Below are positions 15,208-23,323 of a DNA stretch of 64,000 bases, in pieces (position 1 is the stretch's first letter; each line of letters begins with the position of its first letter). Both the position numbers and the translations under genes were made by a program. Where the stretch lies: NCBI GenBank assembly GCA_044463125.1, contig JBIQMS010000006.1, positions 1 to 64,000 on the forward strand, read 5' to 3'. The stretch comes from CAYMZZ01 sp044463125. Its GTDB lineage: Bacteria; Bacteroidota; Bacteroidia; Chitinophagales; Chitinophagaceae. Below the pieces are notes generated by a model. The model saw only the letters and a list, made by a program, of their open reading frames with translations. It made no database searches and was not told the DNA's origin.

Positions 15208-17256
15208 ATGAAGCCTGCCATGTTGGAAAATTATGTGATGGGAAATTGGGTGAAGGGAGAAGGGGATGGTCAACTGCTCAGCGATGCGGTGACTGCGGAA
15301 CCCATTGCCAGTGCCAGTACGAAAGGGCTGGATTTTGACGCCATTTTGCAGTATGCCCGCAGCCAGGGTAACCCTGCTTTGCGCAAGATGAGCTTTCATG
15401 AAAGGGGCAATATGCTCAAGGCGCTGGCCATGCATTTGCGGGGGCATCTCGATAAATTTTATCAGCTTAGCTACAAAACCGGCGCTACCAAAGCCGATAG
15501 TTGGATTGATATTGAAGGCGGCATCGGTAATCTCTTTGCCAACGCGAGCTTACGCAGAAAATTACCCAATACCTTTTTTTGTATCGATGGTGAAAGCCAT
15601 ATGCTGGGAAAGGCCAATACCTTTATGGCCACGCACTTGCTGGTACCGAAAGAAGGTGTTGCCGTGCACATCAATGCCTTCAATTTCCCGGTATGGGGTA
15701 TGCTGGAAAAAATAGCGGTTAACCTTCTGGCGGGCATGCCTGCGGTAGTGAAGCCGGCTACGGCCACTTCTTATCTTACTGAAGCGGTAGTACGCGAGAT
15801 AATTGCTTCAGGCATTCTGCCAGAAGGCGCGCTGCAACTAATTTGTGGTAGCGCCGGCGACATGCTCGATCATGTAACTGCCCAGGATGTGGTGACCTTT
15901 ACGGGTTCTGCTTCCACAGGACTAAAACTCCGTTCGTATCCCCGGATTCTTCAGGAATCTGTACCATTCAATATGGAAGCCGATTCACTTAACTGTATTG
16001 TGTTGGGCGAAAATGTGGACCCGGGCTCGGCCGACTGGGAGGTATTCATTAAAGAAGTAAGAAAGGAAATGACGGTGAAAGCCGGACAAAAATGCACGGC
16101 CATCCGCCGCATATTTGTACCGGAAAATATAATGGAAGAGGTATGGAAAGCCATGGCTCAGTCGCTTGCGCAAACGGCGATTGGCAACCCCCGGCACGAT
16201 AAAGTGCGGATGGGCGCTTTGGCGGGTATGACGCAGCGGGACGAAGTGCGTGGCCAGGTGCAGAAACTACTGGCCGCTTCGCAAATCGTATTTGGAAGTC
16301 TGGATGATGTTACATTGCTCGATGCCGATAACGACAAGGGTGCTTTTCTTTCACCGATAGTTTTGTTGAACGATAAGCCATTTGAACGTACCGCTTCGCA
16401 CGATGTGGAGGCTTTTGGCCCGGTTAGCACCATTATGCCCTACCGCAACAGAGATGAAGCCATTGAGTTGAGCAAGATGGGCAAGGGTTCCCTCTGCAGC
16501 TCCATCGTCAGTTCCGATGAAAAGGAAGCAACCGGTTATGTATTGGGTGCGGCTACCCATCATGGTCGCATACTGGTATTGAATGCCGCCAATGCGAAAG
16601 AATCAACCGGACATGGTTCGCCGCTCCCGTTGCTGGTACACGGTGGTCCCGGTCGCGCGGGGGGTGGAGAAGAAATGGGTGGTTTGCGGGGTATACGCCA
16701 TTATATGCAACGCGTGGCACTACAGGCATCGCCCGCCATGGTCACCGCTATTACCCAGGTATATCAGCCCCATGCTCCGGGAAAGGATCCGGGAACGCAT
16801 CCGTTCAGAAAGCGTTTTCATGAACTGCAGATCGGCGACCAGTTGATTACTGAAAAAAGGCTGATTACTGCCGACGACATCGACCGGTTTGCCGATATCA
16901 GCGGCGATCATTTTTATGCGCACCTGCGCGATACGGATTTTTCGGGGACCATGTTTGAGCAACAGGTGGCGCATGGCTATTTCCTGATGAGTGCGGCGGC
17001 GGGATTATTTGTGGATAGCTATGAAAAGAATCCGGTTTTGTTGAACTATGGTATTGATGAATTGCGCTTCACCAAACCAGTTTACCCAGGTACCGAAATT
17101 CATATTCGGTTTACCTGTAAGGAAAAATTGCCACAGGATCATAAGGACGAGAACGATATACCAAAGGGTATTGTGAAATGGCTGGTGGAGATACTGGATG
17201 ATACCGATGAACCCACTGTTGGTGTAGGTACTATCTTAACGATGGTGGCTATTTGA
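15208..17256 (+). CDS. paaZ: PaaZ, bifunctional ring-opening hydrolase/aldehyde dehydrogenase
   Basis: PaaZ hydrolyses oxepin-CoA and oxidises the resulting semialdehyde in the aerobic phenylacetyl-CoA pathway. The 682-residue protein has the expected fusion: an aldehyde dehydrogenase domain (about 1-520) with the general base Glu in NMEADSLN and the nucleophilic Cys in AGQKCTAIR, and a C-terminal MaoC-type hydratase domain (about 540-680) with the catalytic ISGDHFYAH motif. Length matches E. coli PaaZ (681). It heads an operon with a crotonase and a DNA glycosylase, about 36 kb from the rest of the paa genes in this window. Confidence 0.93.
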   Translation: MKPAMLENYVMGNWVKGEGDGQLLSDAVTAEPIASASTKGLDFDAILQYARSQGNPALRKMSFHERGNMLKALAMHLRGHLDKFYQLSYKTGATKADSWIDIEGGIGNLFANASLRRKLPNTFFCIDGESHMLGKANTFMATHLLVPKEGVAVHINAFNFPVWGMLEKIAVNLLAGMPAVVKPATATSYLTEAVVREIIASGILPEGALQLICGSAGDMLDHVTAQDVVTFTGSASTGLKLRSYPRILQESVPFNMEADSLNCIVLGENVDPGSADWEVFIKEVRKEMTVKAGQKCTAIRRIFVPENIMEEVWKAMAQSLAQTAIGNPRHDKVRMGALAGMTQRDEVRGQVQKLLAASQIVFGSLDDVTLLDADNDKGAFLSPIVLLNDKPFERTASHDVEAFGPVSTIMPYRNRDEAIELSKMGKGSLCSSIVSSDEKEATGYVLGAATHHGRILVLNAANAKESTGHGSPLPLLVHGGPGRAGGGEEMGGLRGIRHYMQRVALQASPAMVTAITQVYQPHAPGKDPGTHPFRKRFHELQIGDQLITEKRLITADDIDRFADISGDHFYAHLRDTDFSGTMFEQQVAHGYFLMSAAAGLFVDSYEKNPVLLNYGIDELRFTKPVYPGTEIHIRFTCKEKLPQDHKDENDIPKGIVKWLVEILDDTDEPTVGVGTILTMVAI

Positions 17257-17308
17257 GAAGGGTTTAAAAATTGACGTTTTTCTTTTAACTTAGAAGAAAG
17301 AAGATACT

Positions 17309-18067
17309 ATGGACGCAGCCTATGTTCGCAGTGAGGTGCATAATGGCATAACGACGATTGAATTTTTTCATCCGCAGAGCAATTCACTTCCCGGCAAAAT
17401 ACTGGAGCAACTTTCGCAGGCCATTCATGGCGCGGGCAATGACCCCGAATGCCGGGTGATATTGCTGCGTGCCGGAGGTGAGCGCGCATTTTGTGCGGGT
17501 GCATCCTTTGATGAGTTGATGGCGATTGATTCGGAGGAAAAGGGTTTGCAGTTTTTCAGTGGCTTTGCCAATGTGATCAATTCCATTCGTACCGCGCCAA
17601 AATTTGTGATCGGCCGTATTCATGGTAAATGTGTAGGCGGGGGTGTGGGCATTGCCGCCGCGGTGGACTATGCCATTGCTACCCAGGAGGCCGAAGTGCG
17701 CCTGAGTGAACTGGCGGTTGGTATCGGCCCTTTTGTAATTGGCCCGGCAGTGGAAAGAAAGATCGGTTTATCCGCTTATTCGCAACTGGGGATTGATGCC
17801 AGTTTGCCGCGTAGTGCGGAATGGGCGAGGAATAAAGGCCTGTTTGCCGAAATGCATCCCAGTGTGGCCAGTATGGATGAATCCATACAACGAATGTTGT
17901 TGACGCTTTCGCAAAGCAATCCCCAGGCTATGGCTGAAATGAAAAAAGTGTTCTGGCAGGGAACTGATCATTGGGATCAGTTGTTAGCAGAGCGGGCGGC
18001 CATTAGCGGTAAACTGGTGTTGAGTGATTTTACCCGCAAAGCCATTGCCGCCTTCCGTAAAAAATGA
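17309..18067 (+). CDS. enoyl-CoA hydratase/isomerase family protein
   Basis: A 252-residue crotonase-fold protein 52 nt after paaZ. It has the oxyanion-hole motif GERAFCAGASFDEL (about 55-68) and GKCVGGGVGIAAAVDYAIA (about 105-125), with SELAVGIGPFVIGP further on. Position directly behind paaZ suggests a role in phenylacetate or related acyl-CoA breakdown, for example a PaaF- or PaaG-like step, but the exact reaction is not determined. The catalytic Glu typical of hydratases in the second loop is replaced by Ile/Gly (SELAVGIGPF), so a non-hydratase activity is possible. The stop codon overlaps the next gene by 4 nt. Confidence 0.82.
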   Translation: MDAAYVRSEVHNGITTIEFFHPQSNSLPGKILEQLSQAIHGAGNDPECRVILLRAGGERAFCAGASFDELMAIDSEEKGLQFFSGFANVINSIRTAPKFVIGRIHGKCVGGGVGIAAAVDYAIATQEAEVRLSELAVGIGPFVIGPAVERKIGLSAYSQLGIDASLPRSAEWARNKGLFAEMHPSVASMDESIQRMLLTLSQSNPQAMAEMKKVFWQGTDHWDQLLAERAAISGKLVLSDFTRKAIAAFRKK

Positions 18068-18720
18068 AGTCAAGCAGTTCCCGCATCCATATTTTCGACG
18101 AAAGCAATTTTGCCGGCAGCTGCCGCAAACTCGCCAGCGCCGATCCGGCACTGAAGCAAATTCTGCAGCAGTATGGTCCACCGCCTATGTGGACACGTCC
18201 CGCGCGTTTTTCAACCCTGGTACTTACCATCCTGGAGCAGCAGGTATCACTCGCGTCGGCCATGGCGGCCTATAAAAAATTGCGGGAAAAGATTGGACTG
18301 GTAACTGCCCCCAAACTCCTGCAATTAAGCGATGAGGAATTACGGGAATGCTATTTCAGCCGTCAGAAAATTCTGTACAGCCGCCTTCTGGCTGAAGCGA
18401 TAGTAAACCGCGAGCTCGTGCTGGCCGAGCTGCCCCATTGCAGCGATGAAGAAGTGCATAAGCGGCTAACCCGCTACAAAGGTATTGGCGACTGGACGGC
18501 TGACATCTATATGATACACGCCCTGCGCAGGGCCGATCGTTTCCCAATCGGCGATATCGCGCTGGTCAACAGCATGCGGGAGCGATTGTTGCTGCCAACA
18601 TCAATGCCAAAAGAGGAGTTATTGCATTTAGCTGAATCCTGGCGACCCTTTCGAACTATCGCGGCCATGATTCTTTGGCATGGATATATTCAGAAGAGAA
18701 AGATGAAGATAGAGCTGTAA
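18064..18720 (+). CDS. AlkA-type DNA-3-methyladenine glycosylase (first of two)
   Basis: HhH-GPD family base-excision glycosylase, 218 residues. The helix-hairpin-helix is RYKGIGDWTADIYMI (about 137-151) and the catalytic Asp164 lies in PIGDIALVNS. It removes alkylated bases in known relatives. The ATG overlaps the crotonase stop (ATGA), so the two are translationally linked. Coupling a DNA repair gene to paaZ is odd but may simply reflect operon packing. A second paralogue is at 39456. Confidence 0.88.
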   Translation: MKSSSSRIHIFDESNFAGSCRKLASADPALKQILQQYGPPPMWTRPARFSTLVLTILEQQVSLASAMAAYKKLREKIGLVTAPKLLQLSDEELRECYFSRQKILYSRLLAEAIVNRELVLAELPHCSDEEVHKRLTRYKGIGDWTADIYMIHALRRADRFPIGDIALVNSMRERLLLPTSMPKEELLHLAESWRPFRTIAAMILWHGYIQKRKMKIEL

Positions 18721-18727
18721 AACAAAA

Positions 18728-18764
18728 CGGCGCAGGAGCTTTCAAAATTCAGCATCCTGCGCCG
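18728..18764. terminator. hairpin between convergent alkA-type gene and fabG
   Basis: Perfect 10-bp stem CGGCGCAGGA / TCCTGCGCCG with a 17-nt loop that can add a GCT/AGC pair. Flanked by AAAA upstream, so it can serve as a terminator for the minus strand gene; downstream T-run on the plus strand is weak. Confidence 0.65.
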
Positions 18765-18787
18765 GTATGATCCGTTCAAATACCTTA

Positions 18788-19543
18788 TCAAATATTCAAC
18801 CCACCACAAACACTCAGTGTTTGCCCCGTGATATAAGCGCCCATGTCCGAAGCGAGGAATAAGGCGCTGTTGGCGATATCTTCTCCACTGGCAAACCGAC
18901 CCAGCGGAATGCCCGCTTTGTATTTTTCACCTGCATCACCCTCTTTCAAATAGGCCGTCATATCGGTCTCCACAAAACCGGGTGCAATGGCATTGCAGCG
19001 GATATTGCGGCTGCCCAGCTCTTTGGCCACACTTTTGGTAAAACCAATAATACCGGCTTTGGAAGCGGCATAGCTACTCTGCCCCGCATTCCCCATTTCG
19101 CCAATCACCGAACTCATGTTGATGATAGAACCGGAACGGGCCTTCATCATGGGGCGGATCACCTGCTTGGTCATATAGAAAACGCTGTTGAGGTTTACGC
19201 GAATCACGTCATCCCACTGATCAGGTGAAAGGCGCAACAGCAGGTTGTCTTTGGAGATACCGGCATTGTTGACGCATATATCCACGCTGCCAAATTCTTT
19301 TATCACTTCGTTTACCAACAACTCGCATTGGGCCACATCGCCCGCGTTGCTTTGCCAGGCTCTTGCCTTTACGCCCTTGCCCTGCAATTGCTCCGTTAGC
19401 TTAGCTGCTTTTTCGGCACTGCTATCACTTACATAAGTAAATGCTATGTGGGCACCTTCCGCTGCGAATTTCAGGGCGATGGCTTCGCCGATACCACGTG
19501 CGGCGCCGGTAATGATAGCAACTTTGTTTTCCAGTAGTTTCAT
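18788..19543 (-). CDS. fabG: 3-oxoacyl-ACP reductase (short-chain dehydrogenase)
   Basis: A 251-residue SDR reductase that reduces 3-oxoacyl-ACP with NADPH in fatty-acid elongation. Visible: cofactor loop TGAARGIGEAIA (about 12-23), NNAGI (about 92), catalytic Ser in INMSSVIG, and SYAASKAGI with the Tyr/Lys pair. The C-terminal GQTLSVCGGLNI is typical of FabG. The start is MKLLENKVAIITG at 19543; longer frames would run into repeat sequence. It is downstream of the GH3 gene, separated by a TAAGTT-type array. Confidence 0.9.
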   Translation of the reverse strand: MKLLENKVAIITGAARGIGEAIALKFAAEGAHIAFTYVSDSSAEKAAKLTEQLQGKGVKARAWQSNAGDVAQCELLVNEVIKEFGSVDICVNNAGISKDNLLLRLSPDQWDDVIRVNLNSVFYMTKQVIRPMMKARSGSIINMSSVIGEMGNAGQSSYAASKAGIIGFTKSVAKELGSRNIRCNAIAPGFVETDMTAYLKEGDAGEKYKAGIPLGRFASGEDIANSALFLASDMGAYITGQTLSVCGGLNI

Positions 19544-19546
19544 CAG

Positions 19547-19580
19547 AGTTGTAAGTTTTGAGTTATAAGTTGTAAGTAGG
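19547..19580. repeat. GTAAGTT heptad array upstream of fabG
   Basis: About five 7-nt units (GTTGTAA / GTTTTGA / GTTATAA) occupy most of the 58-nt gap between the GH3 stop and fabG start and reach within a few bases of the fabG ATG. Confidence 0.65.
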
Positions 19581-19601
19581 TGACAGGTATGTTGTGTTTG
19601 A

Positions 19602-21113
19602 TTAATGATGCAGGGAAGCGAGGATATCATCCACATATTTCCGATCGTTGCTAAGGCGGGGTACCTTATGCTGTCCGCCCAGTTTGCCCCTTGAGCGCAA
19701 CCATTCGGTGAAGCTACCTTTTTTCAATGCATGCAGCCTTGGTAAACCGAGCGCAATATCCTTATGTCGTTTAGCTTCGTAATCGCTGTTTTGTGCTTTC
19801 AGAGCCTGATCCAGCAATAATGTAAATTGCGCAAGGTCGGCAGGCTGGTTTTCGAATTCAATCAGCCATTCGTGGGCGCCATTGCCGCTATCGGAAAAAT
19901 AAACGGGTGCCGCAGTATAATCGTTTACCACTGCGCCGGTTTGCCGGCAGGCTTCCGCTATGGCTTTATCTGTATTGTCTACAATTACTTCTTCGCCAAA
20001 AGCATTCATAAAATGCTTTAACCTGCCCGATACAATAATCCGGTATGGGGCAATGGAAGTGAACTGTATGGTATCTCCAAGCAAATAGCGCCAAAGTCCG
20101 CCATTGGTGCTGATGACCAGCGCGTAGTTTTTGCCGAGCTCCACATCAGGAAGGCCAATGGTACGGGGGTTGGCTTGTCCGTATTCGCTCACAGGCATAA
20201 ACTCCATGAAGATGCCATGATCGGTGAACAGCAGCATCCCTTCGTCGCCCGGTTTTTCCTGTGCGGCAAAAAAACCTTCCGAAGCATTGTACATTTCCAG
20301 GTAATGGATGGGTTTGCCAATAATGCGGGCAAATTGCTCGCGGTAGGGCGTAAAGGAAACCCCGCCATGCATATACAATTCCAGGTTGGGCCATACATCG
20401 CAGATATGGTTGCGCCCGGTTATCTCCAGTATGCGTTTGAACAAAACGAGGGTCCAGGTAGGTACCCCCGAAATGGAAGTGACGTTTTCATGTGCCGTGC
20501 TGGCCGCCAGTTTTTCAATCTTGCTTTCCCACTCGTCCATCAGGGCTATGCTCAGGTCGGGGGTGCGCAGCCAGTGGCCCCAAAACGGCGAGTTTTGCAG
20601 CAATACCGCGCTCAGGTCGCCATATTGCGCTTCGGCATTCATGGGGTTGATGCTATGGCTGCCACCGATCACCAGCCCTTTCCCTGTTAGCAGAATGCTA
20701 TCGGGATTGAACTGGTAATACATGGTAAGCACGTCTTTTGCTCCCTTGAAATGGCAGTCCTCCAGGCTTTCATCGCTGATGGGGATGAATTTGCTTTTAT
20801 CGCTGGTAGTGCCACTGCTTTTGGCGAACCAATACACGGGTGTATTCCAAAGCAGGTTTTGCTCGCCCTTCATCATTCGTTCGATATAGGGCTTCAGGTC
20901 GTCGTACTCGTGAATAGGTACGGCCTGTTTGAAGGATTTGATGTTGAAGAGTTCAGAGAACCGATAGCGGCGGCCAAATTCGGTGTACTGGGCATTCGTC
21001 ACCAGGTCCTGCAGCACTTCGCGCTGCGCATCGGCCGGATGATTTTTCCAGCCTTCAATGCGCCAAAGCCGCATCCGCGCCAACGATGATATGGCAGGAC
21101 TCAATAAACTCAT
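19602..21113 (-). CDS. GH3 family acyl-adenylate/amidosynthetase-like protein
   Basis: A 503-residue protein of the GH3 family, named after plant auxin-responsive enzymes that conjugate amino acids to acyl acids by adenylation. Visible features: KSSGTTSDKSKFIPIS (the Ser/Thr-rich ATP loop, about 100), TSISGVPTW, the ME-M-YNASEGFFA region (LEMYNASEGFF) and YRLLGDT-like WRYLLGDTIQFT. Bacterial GH3 proteins have unknown substrates. The ATG at 21113 is preferred over TTG 21122; TTATTTTG lies 6 nt upstream of it, a near match to the promoter element. Confidence 0.85.
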   Translation of the reverse strand: MSLLSPAISSLARMRLWRIEGWKNHPADAQREVLQDLVTNAQYTEFGRRYRFSELFNIKSFKQAVPIHEYDDLKPYIERMMKGEQNLLWNTPVYWFAKSSGTTSDKSKFIPISDESLEDCHFKGAKDVLTMYYQFNPDSILLTGKGLVIGGSHSINPMNAEAQYGDLSAVLLQNSPFWGHWLRTPDLSIALMDEWESKIEKLAASTAHENVTSISGVPTWTLVLFKRILEITGRNHICDVWPNLELYMHGGVSFTPYREQFARIIGKPIHYLEMYNASEGFFAAQEKPGDEGMLLFTDHGIFMEFMPVSEYGQANPRTIGLPDVELGKNYALVISTNGGLWRYLLGDTIQFTSIAPYRIIVSGRLKHFMNAFGEEVIVDNTDKAIAEACRQTGAVVNDYTAAPVYFSDSGNGAHEWLIEFENQPADLAQFTLLLDQALKAQNSDYEAKRHKDIALGLPRLHALKKGSFTEWLRSRGKLGGQHKVPRLSNDRKYVDDILASLHH

Positions 21114-21184
21114 GGCCGGCAAAATAAGGAAAATTGTCGATGGCGGGCCTTTCTATTCCGCAGGCCTTTCTCCCGTTGGGCGGC

Positions 21185-22135
21185 TTAAAGCTGTTCCACC
21201 ACTTTGGTTACAATATGTGGTTTGCCGAGTGTATAGTAATGGAGAACGGGAACCCCTGATTTTTTCAGGTCCCGGCTTTGCTGCAATAACCATTCGGTAC
21301 CTACCTGTTCCACTTCTTCATCGCTTTTGCATTTCAAAATCTCATTGCTGAGATCAGTGGGCAGATCGATATGGAATGTTTTGGGCAACATGGTTAGTTG
21401 CTTGCGGCTGTAGATCGGCTTCAGGCCCGGTATAATCGGTACGTTGATGTCCATTTCGCGGCAGGCCCTTACGAAAGAATAGTATTTTTCATTGTCGAAA
21501 AACATTTGGGTCACGATATAATCGGCGCCACCGTCCACTTTGGCTTTCAGGTAGCGCAGGTCCGATTGCATATTGGGGGCTTCGAAGTGTTTTTCGGGGT
21601 AACCGGCCACGCCAATGCAGAAAGTGGTTTTGCTGGTACCTTTCAGGTCCTCTTCCAGGTAGATGCCGGCATTGAGGTTCACCACCTGGCGCAGCAGGTC
21701 GGTGGCGAATTTATGACCATCGGGTTCGGGCTCAAAGGCCGTTTCGTTCTTGGCGGCATCCCCGCGCAGTACCAGCACATTGTCAATACCCAGGTATTGC
21801 AGGTTGAGCAGGGCGTCTTCGGTTTCGCTCACGCTGAATCCACCACAGATCAGGTGGGGCACGGTATCCACATCATATTTGTTCATGATGGCGGCACATA
21901 TGGATTCAGTGCCCGGACGCTTGCGGATAATTACCTTCTCAAAGCTGCCATCAGCCCGCTTCTTAAATACGTGCTCACTGCGGTGATAAGTCACATTGAT
22001 GAAAGCAGGCTTATGCTCCATCAAAGGATCCAGGTGCTTATACAGCGCTTCAATACCCTTGCCTTTGAGAGGTGGCAATACCTCGAAGGATATCAATGTA
22101 TCCTTGGCCTGATTGATATGGTCGACTACTTTCAT
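21185..22135 (-). CDS. metF: methylenetetrahydrofolate reductase
   Basis: MetF reduces 5,10-methylene-THF to 5-methyl-THF with FAD, feeding methionine synthesis. The 316-residue protein has ISFEVLPPLKGKG at the N-terminus, the Glu of FEVLPP being the catalytic acid, VLRGDAAKNE, and the C-terminal QMFFDNEKYYSFV and IPGLKPI motifs of the TIM barrel. Length fits the family (about 290-320). It is upstream of GH3 on the same strand and divergent from lptB. TAATTTCG 7 nt upstream of the ATG is a near-match promoter element. Confidence 0.93.
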   Translation of the reverse strand: MKVVDHINQAKDTLISFEVLPPLKGKGIEALYKHLDPLMEHKPAFINVTYHRSEHVFKKRADGSFEKVIIRKRPGTESICAAIMNKYDVDTVPHLICGGFSVSETEDALLNLQYLGIDNVLVLRGDAAKNETAFEPEPDGHKFATDLLRQVVNLNAGIYLEEDLKGTSKTTFCIGVAGYPEKHFEAPNMQSDLRYLKAKVDGGADYIVTQMFFDNEKYYSFVRACREMDINVPIIPGLKPIYSRKQLTMLPKTFHIDLPTDLSNEILKCKSDEEVEQVGTEWLLQQSRDLKKSGVPVLHYYTLGKPHIVTKVVEQL

Positions 22136-22167
22136 CGGGATGCGAAATTAATGCTTATGCGCGAGAA

Positions 22168-22330
22168 ACGTGAGGAACGTGAATCGTGAGGCGTGAGTAG
22201 AGTTTAAGGTTTAGGGTTTAAAGTTTAAGGTTAGAGAACATCCCTAATGGTCCAAATAGCTACTCCAGGAATAATAAACTTTAAACCTTAAACTTTAAAC
22301 CCTAAACCTTAAACCCTCTCACGATTCACT
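22168..22330. repeat. nested composite array in the metF-lptB divergent region
   Basis: CGTGAGN units (22168-22198), TTTAAGG / TTTAGGG heptads (22201-22237), a unique 37-nt centre, reverse-complement heptads (22275-22317), then CTCACGATTCAC (22316-22328), the complement of the first flavour. Two different array types are thus nested symmetrically, giving a potential hairpin with arms of about 70 nt. Here both flanking genes start, so a terminator role alone does not explain it. Confidence 0.85.
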
Positions 22331-22337
22331 ATTTTTG
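22330..22337 (+). promoter_or_regulatory. lptB -7 element 4 nt before the start codon
   Basis: TATTTTTG matches TAnnTTTG exactly; only CAGT separates it from ATG 22342. With the usual distance from -7 box to start site, transcription would begin at or very near the A of ATG. Confidence 0.5.
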
Positions 22338-22341
22338 CAGT

Positions 22342-23112
22342 ATGTCCACAACCATCTACGCCCGCGACCTGGTAAAACGCTACGGAACCCGTACCGTGGT
22401 AAATCATGTTTCCTTTGAAGTGAGCCAGGGTGAAATTGTGGGTTTGCTTGGCCCCAATGGAGCTGGCAAAACTACTTCCTTTTACCAGGTAGTGGGTTTG
22501 GTGAGGCCCGATGAGGGTAAGGTTTTTTTGGATGAACGCGATATTACCAGCCTGCCCATGTACAAGCGTGCCCAAATGGGTATTGGTTACCTGCCCCAGG
22601 AAGCTTCCGTTTTTCGGAAGTTGAGTGTGGAAGACAATATTTCGGCTGTACTGGAAATGACCAAACTGACCAAAGCGGAGCAGAAGGAAAAGCTGGAATC
22701 GCTGCTCGATGAGTTCAGGCTACATCATGTACGCAAGAGCAATGGCGATGTGTTGAGTGGCGGTGAAAGACGCCGTACCGAAATTGCGCGGGCCCTGGCG
22801 GTAGATCCGAAATTTATCCTGCTCGATGAACCTTTCGCGGGTATTGACCCTATTGCCGTGGAAGACATTCAGTCGATTGTGGCCCGGCTTAAGTACAAGA
22901 ATATCGGCATCCTGATTACGGACCATAACGTTACCGAGACCCTTTCCATTTGCGATCGCGCCTATTTGCTGATTGAAGGGAAGATTTTTAAACATGGCAC
23001 AGCAGAGGAACTGGCCGGCGACGACCAGGTGAAAAAACTATATCTCGGAAGAGATTTTGTGCTGAGGCGGAAAGATTGGTTGCATGAAGAAGCGAGAGGA
23101 GAAAAGTTGTAA
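22342..23112 (+). CDS. lptB: LPS export ABC transporter ATP-binding protein LptB
   Basis: LptB is the ATPase that drives lipopolysaccharide extraction from the inner membrane with LptFG. The 256-residue protein has Walker A GPNGAGKTTSF, signature LSGGERRRTEIARALA, Walker B FILLDEPFAGIDP and the switch His in ITDHNV. DPIAVEDIQ after the Walker B is typical for LptB. The last residues EKL and the TAA stop abut a GTAAGTT array. No other lpt gene is adjacent. Confidence 0.9.
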   Translation: MSTTIYARDLVKRYGTRTVVNHVSFEVSQGEIVGLLGPNGAGKTTSFYQVVGLVRPDEGKVFLDERDITSLPMYKRAQMGIGYLPQEASVFRKLSVEDNISAVLEMTKLTKAEQKEKLESLLDEFRLHHVRKSNGDVLSGGERRRTEIARALAVDPKFILLDEPFAGIDPIAVEDIQSIVARLKYKNIGILITDHNVTETLSICDRAYLLIEGKIFKHGTAEELAGDDQVKKLYLGRDFVLRRKDWLHEEARGEKL

Positions 23113-23323
23113 GTTTTAAGTTGTAAGTTATAAGTTGGGATTAGTTGAAGGATAGTATCTGCGTATCTGCGCAGATTTGAACGCAGATGAACGCAGAAAA
23201 ATGACTAGAGTAACAGTAGTCAAATTTTTAGAAAGTGAAGGAGTTTACTTAATAAGTCAAAATCCGAAACCGACAACCCAAAACTTATAACTTACTACTT
23301 ACAACTTACTACTTACTACTTCT
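23106..23323. repeat. facing GTAAGTT heptad arms with an ATCTGCG inner repeat
   Basis: GTTGTAA / GTTTTAA / GTTATAA heptads (23106-23136) start on the lptB stop codon and face their complement (23280-23323), which contains the stop codon (TAG, 23309-23311) and the last SSK codons of the convergent PPIase gene. Between them, 23157-23203 holds a smaller inverted repeat of ATCTGCG words. 23204-23279 has a 29-codon open frame that I do not consider a gene. Confidence 0.85.

Noticed and set aside
23201..23290. 29-codon frame (MTRVTVVKFLESEG...) between lptB and the PPIase gene
   Set aside because: Very short, lies within the centre of an inverted array, stop supplied by the array, no promoter.
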